A stretch of DNA of 64,000 nt from Devosia sp. (GTDB lineage: Bacteria; Pseudomonadota; Alphaproteobacteria; Rhizobiales; Devosiaceae). The translations under genes and the position numbers were made by a program. The notes under the pieces were generated by a model, which ran no database searches, was not told where the DNA came from, and worked only from the letters and a program-made list of their open reading frames with translations. The stretch is taken from positions 1,861,010-1,925,009 of the forward strand of contig CP051235.1 in NCBI GenBank assembly GCA_017794705.1, in the 5' to 3' direction. Positions 8,915 to 18,117 of the stretch are shown one piece after another; within the stretch, counting starts at the first letter, position 1; every line of letters starts with the position of its first letter.

Positions 8915-9679
8915 ATGACCCAGCCTTCTCAAACCACGCATTTCGGCGCGAGAACCATCGCGCTAGAGGACAAGCAGGGCCTTGTCAACGAGGTGTTTCA
9001 CGGGGTCGCCGATCGCTACGACCTGATGAATGACCTGATGAGCGGCGGCGTCCACCGGCTCTGGAAAGACGCGATGGTGGCGCGCCTGTCGCCGCCCCGC
9101 CAAGGCAGCCGGCCCTATCGGGTGCTGGACATGGCGGGCGGCACCGGCGACGTGGCCGAGCGTATCGTCAATGCTTCGCACGGGTTCGTCGAAGTCGTGG
9201 TTTCCGACATCAACGAGGACATGCTGCGTGTCGGTGCGGAACGCGCAAAGGGATGGCGCTATCCCGATCAGGCGGCGTTCACGCTTGCCAATGCCGAAGA
9301 ACTGCCGTTCGAGGACGAAAGCTTTGATGCCTACACGATCGCCTTTGGAATCCGGAATGTACCCCGTATCGAACTGGCGCTGAAGGAAGCCCACCGCGTG
9401 CTCAAGCGCGGGGGACGGTTCCTCTGCCTTGAGTTTTCAAAGGTCGATGTGCCCGGATTTGACCGGCTTTATGACCTGTTCTCCGAACGGGTTATTCCAC
9501 CCATGGGGCAGATGGTGGCGTCCGACCGTGAGTCCTACCAGTACCTCGTCGAAAGCATCCGGCAGTTTCCTGATCCGGCGAAATTCTCCGCCATGATCGC
9601 TGCGGCCGGGTTCAAGCGCGTCACCCACACGCCGATGACGGGCAATGTGGCGGCGCTGCATGGCGGCTGGAAGATCTGA
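8915..9679 (+). CDS. ubiE: demethylmenaquinone/2-methoxy-6-polyprenyl-1,4-benzoquinol methyltransferase
   Basis: A 254-residue SAM-dependent C-methyltransferase of ubiquinone synthesis. The SAM-binding motif [13 protein letters not shown] is followed by [16 protein letters not shown] and [12 protein letters not shown], both hallmarks of UbiE. The C terminus [12 protein letters not shown] is also typical. I chose the ATG at 8915 ([11 protein letters not shown]); an in-frame TTG at 8882 would add 11 atypical residues. It is followed seven bases later by ubiB, its pathway partner, so the two are almost surely one operon. It is divergent from mutM. Confidence 0.97.
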   Translation: MTQPSQTTHFGARTIALEDKQGLVNEVFHGVADRYDLMNDLMSGGVHRLWKDAMVARLSPPRQGSRPYRVLDMAGGTGDVAERIVNASHGFVEVVVSDINEDMLRVGAERAKGWRYPDQAAFTLANAEELPFEDESFDAYTIAFGIRNVPRIELALKEAHRVLKRGGRFLCLEFSKVDVPGFDRLYDLFSERVIPPMGQMVASDRESYQYLVESIRQFPDPAKFSAMIAAAGFKRVTHTPMTGNVAALHGGWKI

Positions 9680-9686
9680 GGCGCTG

Positions 9687-11210
9687 ATGGGGGTGTTTGC
9701 GCTTTTGCGGCTGGCCCGCGCCGGATTTGTGCTGGCACGTGAAGGGGCGTTCTCGATTGTTGATCCGGCACCATTGCCCGGCCCTGCCCGCTTCGGCATT
9801 GGCGTCGCAAGGCTGTTCGAGCGCCGCTCGGTTCGCCGGACGGGCCGGGTTGAACGGCTGACCCGGGCGCTCAACCGGCTCGGGCCGACCTACGTCAAAT
9901 TCGGCCAGACCCTGGGCACCCGGCCGGACATCGTTGGCGCAGAAGTGGCTGCAGATCTTTCCGGCTTGCAGGACGCCATGGAGCCGTTCGATGCGGCATT
10001 GGTGCCCGGCCTCCTGAAAGCGGCGTTGGGGGAGAAAGCGGGTTCCCTGTCTGACATTTCGCCCTCCATTGCCGCCGCCTCGATCGCCCAGGTTCACAGG
10101 GCCACTCTTACAAAACCGGATGGCAGCACTGAGATTGTCGCGGTCAAGTTGTTGCGCCCCGGTATCGAGGGCCGGTTCAGGCGCGACCTTGAGAGCTTTT
10201 ACGCAGGGGCGCGGATGGCCGAGAGGTTGCTCCCGGCTCTCAGACGGCTGCGCCCCGTCGAAGTGGTCCGCACGCTCGACCAGTCTGCGAAGCTGGAACT
10301 GGACCTGAGGTTCGAGGCCGCTTCGATCTCCGAATTTGCCGAGAACATCGCTGAGGACGAGGGGTTCAGCATCCCGGAAGTACGCTGGGAACAGACCGCA
10401 CAACGGGTGTTGACCACCAGCTGGGTTGACGGCGTCCCCATCCGTCAGATCGAGGCACTCGACAAGGCAGGCATCGACCGGAAGAAATTGGCCTCACACC
10501 TGATGCAGAGCTTCTTGCGTCATGCGATCCGCGACGGCTTTTTTCACGCCGACATGCATCCCGGCAATCTCTACGGCGACCCCAACAGCGGTGGCGTTGC
10601 CGCAGTGGATTTCGGCATCATGGGCCGCATCGGTCCGAAAGAGCGCCGGTTCCTTGCCGAGATTCTATATGGCTTCATCACCCGCAACTATCGCCGCATG
10701 GCCAAACTGCACATCGCGATCGGCTATGTGCCCGACACCCAGTCGGTGGACGATTTCGCCCTGGCGCTGAGATCCATCGGAGAGCCGATGCACGGACGAA
10801 GGGCCAGCGACATTTCAATGGCCAATGTGCTGGGCCAATTGTTCGCGGTCACCGAACTGTTTGACATGAAGACGCGGCCCGAGCTGGTACTTTTGCAGAA
10901 AAACATGGTGCTCGTGGAAGGGGTGGGGCGCATGCTCGATCCCGATCTCGACATCTGGACAGTGGCCGAGCCGGTGGTGGGCCACTGGGTGCGCGAACAG
11001 GCCGGCCCAAAGGGTCGGCTTGATGCGGCGAAAGAACATGTCGAAACCCTCGTGGATACGCTGGGACGGGTGCCCGGGCTGGTCCGGCGTGCCGATGATT
11101 TGCTGCAGCACTACGAAGAGGATGCAGCCCGTCCGCGACGCGGCTGGTTTTATGTCAGCCTCGGCCTGGCGGCCGCGCTGGTGGTGCTTGGCGCGGCATA
11201 TATCAGCTAA
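9687..11210 (+). CDS. ubiB: ubiquinone biosynthesis ATPase/kinase-like protein UbiB
   Basis: A 507-residue membrane-anchored atypical kinase of the ABC1/ADCK family needed for ubiquinone synthesis. Visible features are the KxGQ motif in KFGQTLGTRPD, the A-rich loop in AAASIAQVHRA, the catalytic FFHADMHPGNLY and the metal-binding DFGIMGRIG. The C terminus has a hydrophobic tail (WFYVSLGLAAALVVLGAAY), the family's membrane anchor. I chose the ATG at 9687, seven bases after the ubiE stop, over in-frame starts inside ubiE. Confidence 0.96.
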   Translation: MGVFALLRLARAGFVLAREGAFSIVDPAPLPGPARFGIGVARLFERRSVRRTGRVERLTRALNRLGPTYVKFGQTLGTRPDIVGAEVAADLSGLQDAMEPFDAALVPGLLKAALGEKAGSLSDISPSIAAASIAQVHRATLTKPDGSTEIVAVKLLRPGIEGRFRRDLESFYAGARMAERLLPALRRLRPVEVVRTLDQSAKLELDLRFEAASISEFAENIAEDEGFSIPEVRWEQTAQRVLTTSWVDGVPIRQIEALDKAGIDRKKLASHLMQSFLRHAIRDGFFHADMHPGNLYGDPNSGGVAAVDFGIMGRIGPKERRFLAEILYGFITRNYRRMAKLHIAIGYVPDTQSVDDFALALRSIGEPMHGRRASDISMANVLGQLFAVTELFDMKTRPELVLLQKNMVLVEGVGRMLDPDLDIWTVAEPVVGHWVREQAGPKGRLDAAKEHVETLVDTLGRVPGLVRRADDLLQHYEEDAARPRRGWFYVSLGLAAALVVLGAAYIS

Positions 11211-11345
11211 GCGTCACATATCTTTTGACTTTATTGATTATCATCGCAGGCGGCGAAGCGGGCTTGCTTGTCGGCCCGTGCGGAACCTCCTAGTGTTCAT
11301 TTGAACGACGGCCGGGCCTTTCCGGTGTCGCAACTGGAGAGGACG

Positions 11346-11930
11346 ATGTTTCATTCGACTGCTATTCGCGCGGCTGGTGCGCTTGTTCTGACGCTTGGCC
11401 TCGCGGGCTGTATCGACGTCACGATGGAAATTGAAGTGATTGACGAGGCCAACGGCCGCGGCACCGTCACCATGGTCATGGACCGTGAATTCTACGACAT
11501 GAGCACGCAGCAAAGCGACGAGCCATTCTGTGAGGAAGACGCTGAACTGACGGTCACCGAGACCGAAGCGACCTGCGTTTCAGTAACGGAGGGTGCCTAT
11601 GCCGACCTGATCGACAGCGACGATCCCAACGAGCCGGTGCCGACGGTGGTGGCGCAGGGCGACGGTACGGTGCGGGTGACCTTCCCGACGGCGTCGCTGG
11701 CTGAGGACATGGCGGAAGACGAGATGGACGCCGAGACCCTTGCCATGATGCAGAGCTTTTTTGAGGGCAAGTTCATGACGCTTAAAGCATCGGGCGGTGA
11801 AGTCGTCGACACCAACATGGTGATCGCCGATGATGGGATGTCCGCTTCACTGCAAATTCCCTTCCTCGGCCTGATGACCGGCGAGGCGGACGTGCCCGAC
11901 GAAGCCTTTGCGATCATCCGACTCAATTGA
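11346..11930 (+). CDS. acidic predicted lipoprotein, unknown function
   Basis: A 194-residue protein with a signal peptide ending in LGLAGC, a lipobox, so Cys is probably lipidated after signal peptidase II cleavage. The mature part is very acidic (many Asp and Glu) and short of Lys and Arg, with beta-type sequence and a C terminus rich in hydrophobic turns. The ATG at 11346 follows GGAGAGGACG, a strong ribosome site; an upstream in-frame TTG is not supported. It sits between ubiB and dut, where related genomes often carry coaBC. I do not recognise a family. Confidence 0.8.
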   Translation: MFHSTAIRAAGALVLTLGLAGCIDVTMEIEVIDEANGRGTVTMVMDREFYDMSTQQSDEPFCEEDAELTVTETEATCVSVTEGAYADLIDSDDPNEPVPTVVAQGDGTVRVTFPTASLAEDMAEDEMDAETLAMMQSFFEGKFMTLKASGGEVVDTNMVIADDGMSASLQIPFLGLMTGEADVPDEAFAIIRLN

Positions 11931-11943
11931 TGGAACCCGGCCA

Positions 11944-12402
11944 GTGACTGCGCAGAACATAAAGATTGCGTTGCGCTGGCTTCCACATGGCGTGGGGCTG
12001 AGTGCCCCGCGCTTTCAAACTGCCGGGGCGGCAGGGGCGGACCTTTCTGCCGCCGTCATCGAAGATTTTGTATTGCAGCCGGGAACATATGCCGCCGTGC
12101 CCTGCGGCTTTGCCATGGCATTGCCGGACGGGTTCGAAGCGCAGGTGCGCCCGCGCTCCGGACTTGCCGCCCGCCATGGGGTGACAGTGCTGAACGCTCC
12201 GGGCACTATCGACGCCGACTATCGCGGCGAGGTCAAGGTGCTGCTCATCAACCATGGGCCAGAACCGCTGGTGATCAAGCGGGGCGACCGGATCGCCCAG
12301 ATGGTGATCGCGCCAATGGTGCAGGCGCAATTCACAAGCGTCGAGATACTCGACGAAACTGAACGGGCCGAAGGCGGCTTTGGATCAACGGGCACGGGCT
12401 GA
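11944..12402 (+). CDS. dut: deoxyuridine 5'-triphosphate nucleotidohydrolase (dUTPase)
   Basis: A 152-residue trimeric dUTPase that hydrolyses dUTP to dUMP and pyrophosphate, keeping uracil out of DNA and supplying dTMP synthesis. All five family motifs are present: [42 protein letters not shown] and the C-terminal GGFGSTGTG that closes over the site. The likely start is GTG at 11944 (reading [12 protein letters not shown]), 13 bases after the lipoprotein stop. No suitable in-frame ATG exists nearby. Confidence 0.96.
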   Translation: MTAQNIKIALRWLPHGVGLSAPRFQTAGAAGADLSAAVIEDFVLQPGTYAAVPCGFAMALPDGFEAQVRPRSGLAARHGVTVLNAPGTIDADYRGEVKVLLINHGPEPLVIKRGDRIAQMVIAPMVQAQFTSVEILDETERAEGGFGSTGTG

Positions 12403-12408
12403 TCGCAA

Positions 12409-13188
12409 TTGGGGGCAACATATTTCATATACCGCCTCTGGCGGAGGCTCAGCCTCGGCATGGTCGCCTTGATCATGCTGGTGGCCAGCGCCTGCGCCGA
12501 GCATGACGGGCCGCTCGTGCAAGCCCAGTTCGAGCTGATCGGATATTCTGAGAACGGGCGCTACCTCGCCTACGAAACCTTTGGCCTTTTCGGCCCCGAG
12601 GGATTGGCCCGCGCCACAGTGCATGTGCTTGACCTGATCGAACGGCGCTGGGTGATCGGCAGCCCGATCGAGGCCGCAGCCACCAATCCCGATCTCGGTC
12701 TTGCCGACCTGCGCCAGCAGGCAAGGGAACGGTCACGCTTTCTCATCGAGGATCTCAGGATTACTCGCCCTGCAGTTCTGGCGGCCATGGCAGGCGACGG
12801 GGCAGCAGGCATTGACCCACACACATTGAGTTTCGGCGTTCCCCAGCCTGATGGTGGGCCGGTCGCGGCTGCGGTTGAACTCCAGCTGGCCTCATATGAT
12901 GTCGCAGCCACTGCACCGTGCGAAACCCGCATGGAAGGTTCGCCTCTCGGCTTTTCTCTCAACATGCAAAGCTTTGGCGAGAATTCGGCGATCTATGCCG
13001 ACGGGCCATTGCCCCGGTCGCGCGACTGCCCGCAACAATACCGGCTGATGGCGGTGATCCTGCCGTTCGAGGCTTTGGACATGGAACATGCAGTTGCGCT
13101 GGTGTCGATGCGCACAATCACTGCGGAAGGGCCGCAACGCGGTTTCGTACCGGTGCCGCTCGGCACCTCGGGACGGGCGGTCCGCTGA
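12409..13188 (+). CDS. DUF2259-type predicted secreted protein
   Basis: A 259-residue protein that resembles the DUF2259 family of predicted secreted proteins. The N terminus has RLWRR followed by a hydrophobic core and a cleavage-like ASACA, a signal peptide for the periplasm. The body (QFELIGYSENGRYLAYETFG) is the family's most recognisable part. The best start is TTG at 12409, because it gives a basic n-region; an ATG at 12460 would leave a signal peptide with no positive charge. It begins six bases after dut and its TGA overlaps the start of the next gene (TGATG), so it is co-transcribed. Function is unknown. Confidence 0.75.
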   Translation: MGATYFIYRLWRRLSLGMVALIMLVASACAEHDGPLVQAQFELIGYSENGRYLAYETFGLFGPEGLARATVHVLDLIERRWVIGSPIEAAATNPDLGLADLRQQARERSRFLIEDLRITRPAVLAAMAGDGAAGIDPHTLSFGVPQPDGGPVAAAVELQLASYDVAATAPCETRMEGSPLGFSLNMQSFGENSAIYADGPLPRSRDCPQQYRLMAVILPFEALDMEHAVALVSMRTITAEGPQRGFVPVPLGTSGRAVR

Positions 13189-13925
13189 TGTCCGGCGCGG
13201 ATGAAGGCGACCGCTATGCCCGCCACATCGTGCTCAAGGGCGTTGGCGGTCCGGGCCAGAACAAGCTGAGAGCGGCGCGCGTGTTGATCGTGGGGGCCGG
13301 CGGGCTGGGAAGCCCCGTCATCCAGTACCTCGCCGCCGCCGGGGTGGGGCAGCTGACCATCGCAGACGGCGACAGCGTGTCGCTCAGCAACCTGCAGCGC
13401 CAGGTGGTGCATGATACTTCGGATGTCGGCGCGTCAAAGGCCGACAGCGCCGCGCAATTCGTGGCCGCGCTCAACCCGCACGTCGGTGTGACGGTGCACC
13501 GCGAAAAGATCAAAGACAGTGAAGCGGCGCTGGCCTTGGCCGGGGCGCATGATTTCATCGTCGAGTGTACCGACAACTTTTCCAGCCGGCAGCTTCTGGC
13601 TGCTGCCGCCGAGCAGGCGCGCAAACCCATGGTCAGCGGCGCGGTTGTGATGTTTGACGGCCAGGTTACCGTGTTCGCCCCGCACATGGGTGTAGGCAAT
13701 CCGCGTTTCTCGGACCTTTATCCATCGGCGCCTGATGAAACGGACCTGCCCGCCTGCGAAACAGTAGGTGTGCTGGGCGCCACAACCGGTGTGATCGGCA
13801 CACTGATGGCCATGGAGGCCATCAAGCTGATCGTGGGGACTGGCGAACCGCTGATCGGGCGGCTGCTGCTTTATGACGGGCGCGCCGCCAAATTCACCGA
13901 GATGACGTACGGGCGTCGCCGCTAG
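13188..13925 (+). CDS. moeB: MoeB/ThiF-family sulfur-carrier adenylyltransferase
   Basis: A 245-residue E1-like enzyme that adenylates the C-terminal Gly-Gly of a small sulfur-carrier protein (MoaD or ThiS type). The nucleotide-binding [17 protein letters not shown] is followed by [17 protein letters not shown] and a likely catalytic Cys in [12 protein letters not shown]. The only other Cys is in VECTDN, so the CxxC pairs that bind zinc in E. coli MoeB are missing. No rhodanese domain is fused. The ATG at 13188 overlaps the preceding stop. Its TAG is shared as CTAG with the stop of convergent fabB. It could serve molybdopterin or thiamine synthesis; I cannot separate these. Confidence 0.85.
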   Translation: MSGADEGDRYARHIVLKGVGGPGQNKLRAARVLIVGAGGLGSPVIQYLAAAGVGQLTIADGDSVSLSNLQRQVVHDTSDVGASKADSAAQFVAALNPHVGVTVHREKIKDSEAALALAGAHDFIVECTDNFSSRQLLAAAAEQARKPMVSGAVVMFDGQVTVFAPHMGVGNPRFSDLYPSAPDETDLPACETVGVLGATTGVIGTLMAMEAIKLIVGTGEPLIGRLLLYDGRAAKFTEMTYGRRR

Positions 13926-15151
13926 GCGTCGGGATGCTGGAAGACCAGCGTCGCATTGGTGCCGCCGAAGCCGAAAGAATTGGACAGCACCACGCCGAGA
14001 TCAACATCATCACGGCGCTCCTGAACGATCGGCATATCCTCGAACTCTGGATCCAGCTCAAAGATATTGGCGCTTTTGGCGATGAACCGGTTCTGCATCA
14101 TCAGAAGCGAGAAAATGCATTCCCAGACGCCGGTCGCACCCAGGGAATGACCGGTGAGCGACTTGGTGGCCGAAAGCGGCGGGCACTTGTCTTCATTGCC
14201 GAAAACCTGACGCAGCGCCTCGATTTCTCGCTTGTCGCCGATCGGGGTCGAAGTGGCGTGCGGGTTGATGTAATCGACCGGCGCCTTGACGTTTTCCAGC
14301 GCCATTTTCATGCAGCGTACTGCCCCCTCGCCTGACGGGGCAACCATGTCATAGCCGTCCGACGTGGCACCATAGCCGACGATTTCGGCGATGATATTGG
14401 CGCCGCGCGCCTTTGCGTGTTCGAGTTCCTCGAGCACCAGCACGCCGGCGCCGCCGGCGATCACGAAACCGTCGCGATCCTTGTCGTAGGCACGCGAGGC
14501 GGTGGACGGGGTGTCATTATACTTGGTGGACATGGCACCCATGGCGTCGAACAGGTTGGACATGGTCCAGTCCAGATCCTCGTGGCCGCCTGCCAGAATG
14601 ATGTCCTGCTTGCCCATCTGGATGGTCTCGTAGGCATTGCCGATGCAGTGCTTGGAGGTGGCGCAGGCCGAGGAGATGGAATAGTTGACGCCGTGGATTT
14701 CCAGCGGCGTTGCCAGGGTTGCCGAAGCCGTCGAACTCATGGCCTTGGGCACGACCAGCGGGCCGATCCGCTTGGTGCCGCCGCGCTCGATGGTGATCTG
14801 GGCTGCTTCGACCACCGCCTTGGTGGACGGGCCGCCGGAGCCCATGATGATGCCCGTGCGCGGGTTCTTGCGATAGTCGGTTTCGGCAAGTCCGGCATTT
14901 TCGATGGCTTCGAGCGCCGCAATGTAGTTCCAGGCTGCGCCCTTGCCCATGAAGCGTGTGGTGCGCCGGTCGAGCACCTCGAACGGATCGAGTTTAGGTT
15001 CGCCGTGCACCTGACAGCGGAACCCGTGCGAAACATAGTCGTCGGCGGTGACGATGCCGGGCCCTGCCGTGCGCAGGCTGTCGAGCACTTCAGCGAGGTT
15101 GTTTCCAATGGAGGAAACAATGCCCATCCCGGTTACGACGACTCTTTTCAT
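13922..15151 (-). CDS. fabB: 3-oxoacyl-ACP synthase I (KAS I)
   Basis: A 409-residue condensing enzyme that elongates fatty acids and is needed for unsaturated ones. The catalytic Cys lies in [14 protein letters not shown] near residue 163; the two active-site His residues lie in [12 protein letters not shown] and [10 protein letters not shown]. The C terminus [14 protein letters not shown] is standard. It starts [16 protein letters not shown] at an ATG, 27 bases after fabA, and the two form the fabA-fabB operon. KAS I rather than KAS II is favoured by the fabA partner and the Cys neighbourhood. The stop overlaps convergent moeB. Confidence 0.96.
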   Translation of the reverse strand: MKRVVVTGMGIVSSIGNNLAEVLDSLRTAGPGIVTADDYVSHGFRCQVHGEPKLDPFEVLDRRTTRFMGKGAAWNYIAALEAIENAGLAETDYRKNPRTGIIMGSGGPSTKAVVEAAQITIERGGTKRIGPLVVPKAMSSTASATLATPLEIHGVNYSISSACATSKHCIGNAYETIQMGKQDIILAGGHEDLDWTMSNLFDAMGAMSTKYNDTPSTASRAYDKDRDGFVIAGGAGVLVLEELEHAKARGANIIAEIVGYGATSDGYDMVAPSGEGAVRCMKMALENVKAPVDYINPHATSTPIGDKREIEALRQVFGNEDKCPPLSATKSLTGHSLGATGVWECIFSLLMMQNRFIAKSANIFELDPEFEDMPIVQERRDDVDLGVVLSNSFGFGGTNATLVFQHPDA

Positions 15152-15178
15152 CTGGGCCTCTTTGCTAGGTGTTCCGGT

Positions 15179-15709
15179 TCACTTTTCGGTCTGATTGACC
15201 GGGATCAGTCCGACCCTGAGATTGTTGGCATGATATATGGTCTCGCCGTCGGCTTTCACAGACCCCGTGGCGATACCGAACGGGAGCGGCGAGCGCATGT
15301 GCCGTTTGATGTCGACGCGATACTCGAGCAGCTTCTTGTCGGTGGTCGCCTGACCGGTGAACTTGATTTCGCCGCCGAGCGCCCGCCCCTTCCCGGGCGA
15401 ACCGCACCAGCCGAGGTAGAAACCGACCATCTGCCACAGCGCATCCAGCCCGAGGCAGCCGGGCATGACCGGGTCGCCGATGAAGTGGCACTGGTAGAAC
15501 CAGAGATCAGGATTGAGATCGAGTTCAGCGGTCACATACCCCTTGCCGAATTCGCCATCGTCGTCCCCGATATGGGTGATACGGTCAAACATCAACATGG
15601 GCGGAGCGGGCAGACGGGCGTCACCTTGGTCCGGCAGCTCGCCTCGGCCATGCGCCAGAAGGTCCTCATAACCGTAGCTGGATCTGCGGGTGACGCTGGT
15701 GTCGTTCAT
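15179..15709 (-). CDS. fabA: 3-hydroxydecanoyl-ACP dehydratase/isomerase
   Basis: A 176-residue hot-dog-fold enzyme that dehydrates 3-hydroxydecanoyl-ACP and isomerises the product to the cis-3 form, the branch point to unsaturated fatty acids. The catalytic His is in [20 protein letters not shown] and the catalytic Asp in the same segment (LDALWQ). Length matches FabA (about 170), not FabZ (about 150). The ATG at 15709 is preceded by TGAGGCAGGCTG. It is divergent from irr across 234 bases, a Hyphomicrobiales arrangement. Confidence 0.97.
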   Translation of the reverse strand: MNDTSVTRRSSYGYEDLLAHGRGELPDQGDARLPAPPMLMFDRITHIGDDDGEFGKGYVTAELDLNPDLWFYQCHFIGDPVMPGCLGLDALWQMVGFYLGWCGSPGKGRALGGEIKFTGQATTDKKLLEYRVDIKRHMRSPLPFGIATGSVKADGETIYHANNLRVGLIPVNQTEK

Positions 15710-15742
15710 CAGCCTGCCTCAAAGGTCAAATCGAGGCTTTCT

Positions 15743-15769
15743 CGTATAGGGCGGGGCGGGGCGGGTCAA
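15743..15769 (-). promoter_or_regulatory. candidate fabAB promoter
   Basis: On the minus strand TTGACC (15764-15769) and TATACG (15743-15748) are separated by 15 bases made of CGCCC repeats. The hexamers are good but the spacer is two bases short, so this promoter may need an activator. It is 34 bases or more upstream of the fabA start. Confidence 0.35.
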
Positions 15770-15879
15770 CTCGATTGCCCCGTTCACCACAGGGTGACGG
15801 GGATAATTGCAGTGCACGTCGAAAAGCGCTAGTGAGCCCGGGTCAGGGGTCTCAACCCGCCCCTGCGATGCTGTGTCGC

Positions 15880-15908
15880 TTGTTTCGGCGGCACGCCATC
15901 ACTATAGT
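15880..15908 (+). promoter_or_regulatory. candidate irr promoter
   Basis: TTGTTT (15880-15885), a 17-base spacer and TATAGT (15903-15908) lie 35 bases ahead of the irr ATG. The -10 is one base from consensus; the -35 keeps TTG only. No clear iron control element (TTTAGAA with its mirror) is visible around it. Confidence 0.4.
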
Positions 15909-15943
15909 TTATTCAGAGCCAAAGACTGAAGTTCCGTAGCCTT

Positions 15944-16399
15944 ATGCCGATACCCTATTCCATCCAGCGCTCGACGCCTTCGCGCCGCCCGTGTCTGATG
16001 GCCGTGTTGCGCATGGCGGGACTGCGCCCGACGCGCCAGCGGATTGCCCTGGCCGAGCTGCTTTTCGAAGGGCCGCACCGGCATGTGAGTGCCGAGGAAC
16101 TGCATGCCGAGGCTGGTGAAGCCCGCGTCGGCGTTTCCCTTGCCACCGTCTACAATACGCTGCACCAGTTCCGCGAAGCAGGCCTGTTGCGCGAAGTCAC
16201 GGTAGACGCTGCGCGCTCTTACTTTGACACCAACACATCCGACCACCATCATTTCTACATTGAGGATGAAGAGCGGGTGGTGGACGTTCCCTCCAATTCA
16301 ATCAGCATTCAGGGCCTGCCCGACGCGCCACGCGGCATGGAGATTTCCCATGTCGATGTGGTGATCAGGGTGCGCCGCGCCGCCGACACGCAGAAGTGA
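15944..16399 (+). CDS. irr: Irr-type iron response regulator (Fur superfamily)
   Basis: A 151-residue transcription factor of the Fur superfamily. The N-terminal winged helix (GLRPTRQRIALAELLF, SLATVYNTLHQF) is followed by a dimerisation domain with SDHHHFYIEDE, whose HHH is the haem-sensing motif of Irr. In rhizobia Irr represses haem synthesis and activates iron uptake when haem is low, and is degraded or inactivated when haem is plentiful. The fabA-divergent position is where irr lies in relatives. A second Fur-family gene is at 45829-46278, so the two proteins divide metal control. The N-terminal Cys (RRPCLM) may correspond to the haem regulatory motif position. Confidence 0.92.
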   Translation: MPIPYSIQRSTPSRRPCLMAVLRMAGLRPTRQRIALAELLFEGPHRHVSAEELHAEAGEARVGVSLATVYNTLHQFREAGLLREVTVDAARSYFDTNTSDHHHFYIEDEERVVDVPSNSISIQGLPDAPRGMEISHVDVVIRVRRAADTQK

Positions 16400-16414
16400 T
16401 CGGGCCGCAGCCGT

Positions 16415-16981
16415 TCAGTTGAACTGCTCGTCCGGATAAACGCCCCACAGGTCAGACTGTCCCACGTAGCCGGAAAAGGCGCGTCCACCCTCGTCCCGTG
16501 CGGATACTTCACACACCGCGCCGTCGCATTCCTCGATCTGCACCAAAAGGCGGCTGGTCAGCCAGGCCCGGACACCCGCATCCGCCTCCGGTCCCGCGCG
16601 CAAGGCGACCTTATTATCGGCAACCCAGGGAGTGATGTAGGCGGCGCGATTGCCGACCAGCAGGTTCTGGTGCACCCAGCCTTCCTGTCCGTCGAGGTCA
16701 CGTATCTTCCGCCAGGTGTCAAATTCCTGGATGATTTCCACCGGCAGGCCGGCCTTCACAAACACCCATGAAATGTCATAGCGGGTGCCCGGCCCAACGC
16801 GCACGTTGATCGGCTGCGCTCTTGTCGAGGCAAAGCGCGGCAGCGGCAGACCGGAGGGATTGGCATTCGACTGGGCCACCGCCACATCCACGAAGAACAG
16901 CGGCAACAGGGCGCAGAGGCCGGCGATCAGCAGTTTTTTCAGGCTTCTAAGCGGCAATGACATGGGCGCAGGCGTCGTCAT
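16415..16981 (-). CDS. secreted SH3-domain protein
   Basis: A 188-residue exported protein. A basic start and long hydrophobic core end in AVAQ, a clear signal peptide (about residues 1-36). Two bacterial SH3-like repeats follow: one around NVRVGPGTRYDISWVFVKAG and a second around KVALRAGPEADAGV. These domains bind peptidoglycan or metal-sensing partners in other proteins. The family is common in Hyphomicrobiales next to a 2-hydroxyacid dehydrogenase gene. An internal ATG seven codons in (16963) is an alternative start. It is convergent with irr. Confidence 0.85.
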   Translation of the reverse strand: MTTPAPMSLPLRSLKKLLIAGLCALLPLFFVDVAVAQSNANPSGLPLPRFASTRAQPINVRVGPGTRYDISWVFVKAGLPVEIIQEFDTWRKIRDLDGQEGWVHQNLLVGNRAAYITPWVADNKVALRAGPEADAGVRAWLTSRLLVQIEECDGAVCEVSARDEGGRAFSGYVGQSDLWGVYPDEQFN

Positions 16982-17112
16982 GGGTTCCCACGATGGTGGT
17001 AATTTTCTATCACATAGTCAAAACTGATTAATGCGCTGTAAGTCCAGGTGAGGTGGGCCATCAAAAAACCGGTGATTTGCACGGCTGAACCCGCCGGGCG
17101 GACCTGTCGCAC

Positions 17113-18117
17113 ATGACAGGTACCCGTACCCGCATCGTGGTGACCCGACGCCTGCCCGACGCCATCGAGCAGCGGATGGGCATGCTGTTCGAGGCGCGGT
17201 TCAACCCGGACGACAGAGCGCTTGCCGCAGACGAGATCATTGAGGCTGCCAAAGGTGCCGACGTGTTGGTCAGTTCGATCACGGACACGCTGGACGCTGC
17301 CCTGATTGCGCAGCTGCCCGACCAGATCCGGCTTATCGCCCAGTTCGGCAATGGCGTGGACAATATCGATCTCGCGGCGGCGCAGGCGCGCGGCATCACG
17401 GTGACCAACACGCCGTCCGTGCTCACCGAGGATACGGCGGACATGGCCATGGCGCTCATCCTCAGCGTGCCGCGGCGGCTGGGCGAGGGGTCGGCAATCA
17501 TCACAGAAACCGGCAGGTGGCCAGGCTGGTCACCGACGTGGATGCTGGGCCGGCGGATCGGCGGCAAGGCGCTCGGGATTGTCGGATTGGGCCGGATCGG
17601 CAGTGCGGTGGCGCGGCGGGCACGCTCATTCGGGCTCGACATTCATTATTATTCCCGCAGCCGGAAAACCGACCGTATCGAGGAAGAGCTTGGTGCCACC
17701 TGGTGGCCGGTCCTCGAGGACATGCTGGAAGCGGTGGATATCGTCTCGCTGCACACGCCGCACACCCACCAGACCTTTAATCTTTTGAACGAAGACCGGC
17801 TTAAACGGATGAAGCGGGACGGATTTCTGGTCAATGTCTCCCGCCGCGAACTTATCGATGAAGAAGCTTTGATTTCGCTCATCGAAAGCGGGCATCTGAG
17901 CGGGGCGGGTCTGGACGTTTTCGAGCAGCGTGACGGCATCGATCCGCGGCTCTTGAAACTCGCCCGCGAGCACCGGGTGGTCCTCACCCCGCACATGGCC
18001 TCGGCCACGCTGGAAGGGCGGCTGGAAATGGGCGAGACGGTGATCGTCAACATCCGCGTCTTCATGGACGGCGAATCGCCACCGCACCGGGTGCTGCCGG
18101 ACCGGGCCGCAGGCTAG
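17113..18117 (+). CDS. D-isomer-specific 2-hydroxyacid dehydrogenase (glyoxylate reductase-like)
   Basis: A 334-residue NAD(P)-dependent oxidoreductase that reduces 2-keto acids such as glyoxylate or hydroxypyruvate. The Rossmann motif is GIVGLGRIGSAVARRA; the substrate Arg lies in LVNVSRRELIDEEAL, the Glu in the next helix and the catalytic His in VVLTPHMASAT. LIAQFGNGVDNIDL is also diagnostic. Length fits the GyaR/GhrB group. The substrate cannot be fixed from sequence. Its TAG shares a CTAG with the stop of the convergent ECF sigma gene. Confidence 0.92.
   Translation: MTGTRTRIVVTRRLPDAIEQRMGMLFEARFNPDDRALAADEIIEAAKGADVLVSSITDTLDAALIAQLPDQIRLIAQFGNGVDNIDLAAAQARGITVTNTPSVLTEDTADMAMALILSVPRRLGEGSAIITETGRWPGWSPTWMLGRRIGGKALGIVGLGRIGSAVARRARSFGLDIHYYSRSRKTDRIEEELGATWWPVLEDMLEAVDIVSLHTPHTHQTFNLLNEDRLKRMKRDGFLVNVSRRELIDEEALISLIESGHLSGAGLDVFEQRDGIDPRLLKLAREHRVVLTPHMASATLEGRLEMGETVIVNIRVFMDGESPPHRVLPDRAAG

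Noticed and set aside
15710-15943. Iron control element (ICE) or RirA box ahead of irr or fabA
   Set aside because: TATAGTTTATTCAGAG at 15903 is only loosely similar; no symmetric TTTAGAA-type site is present.
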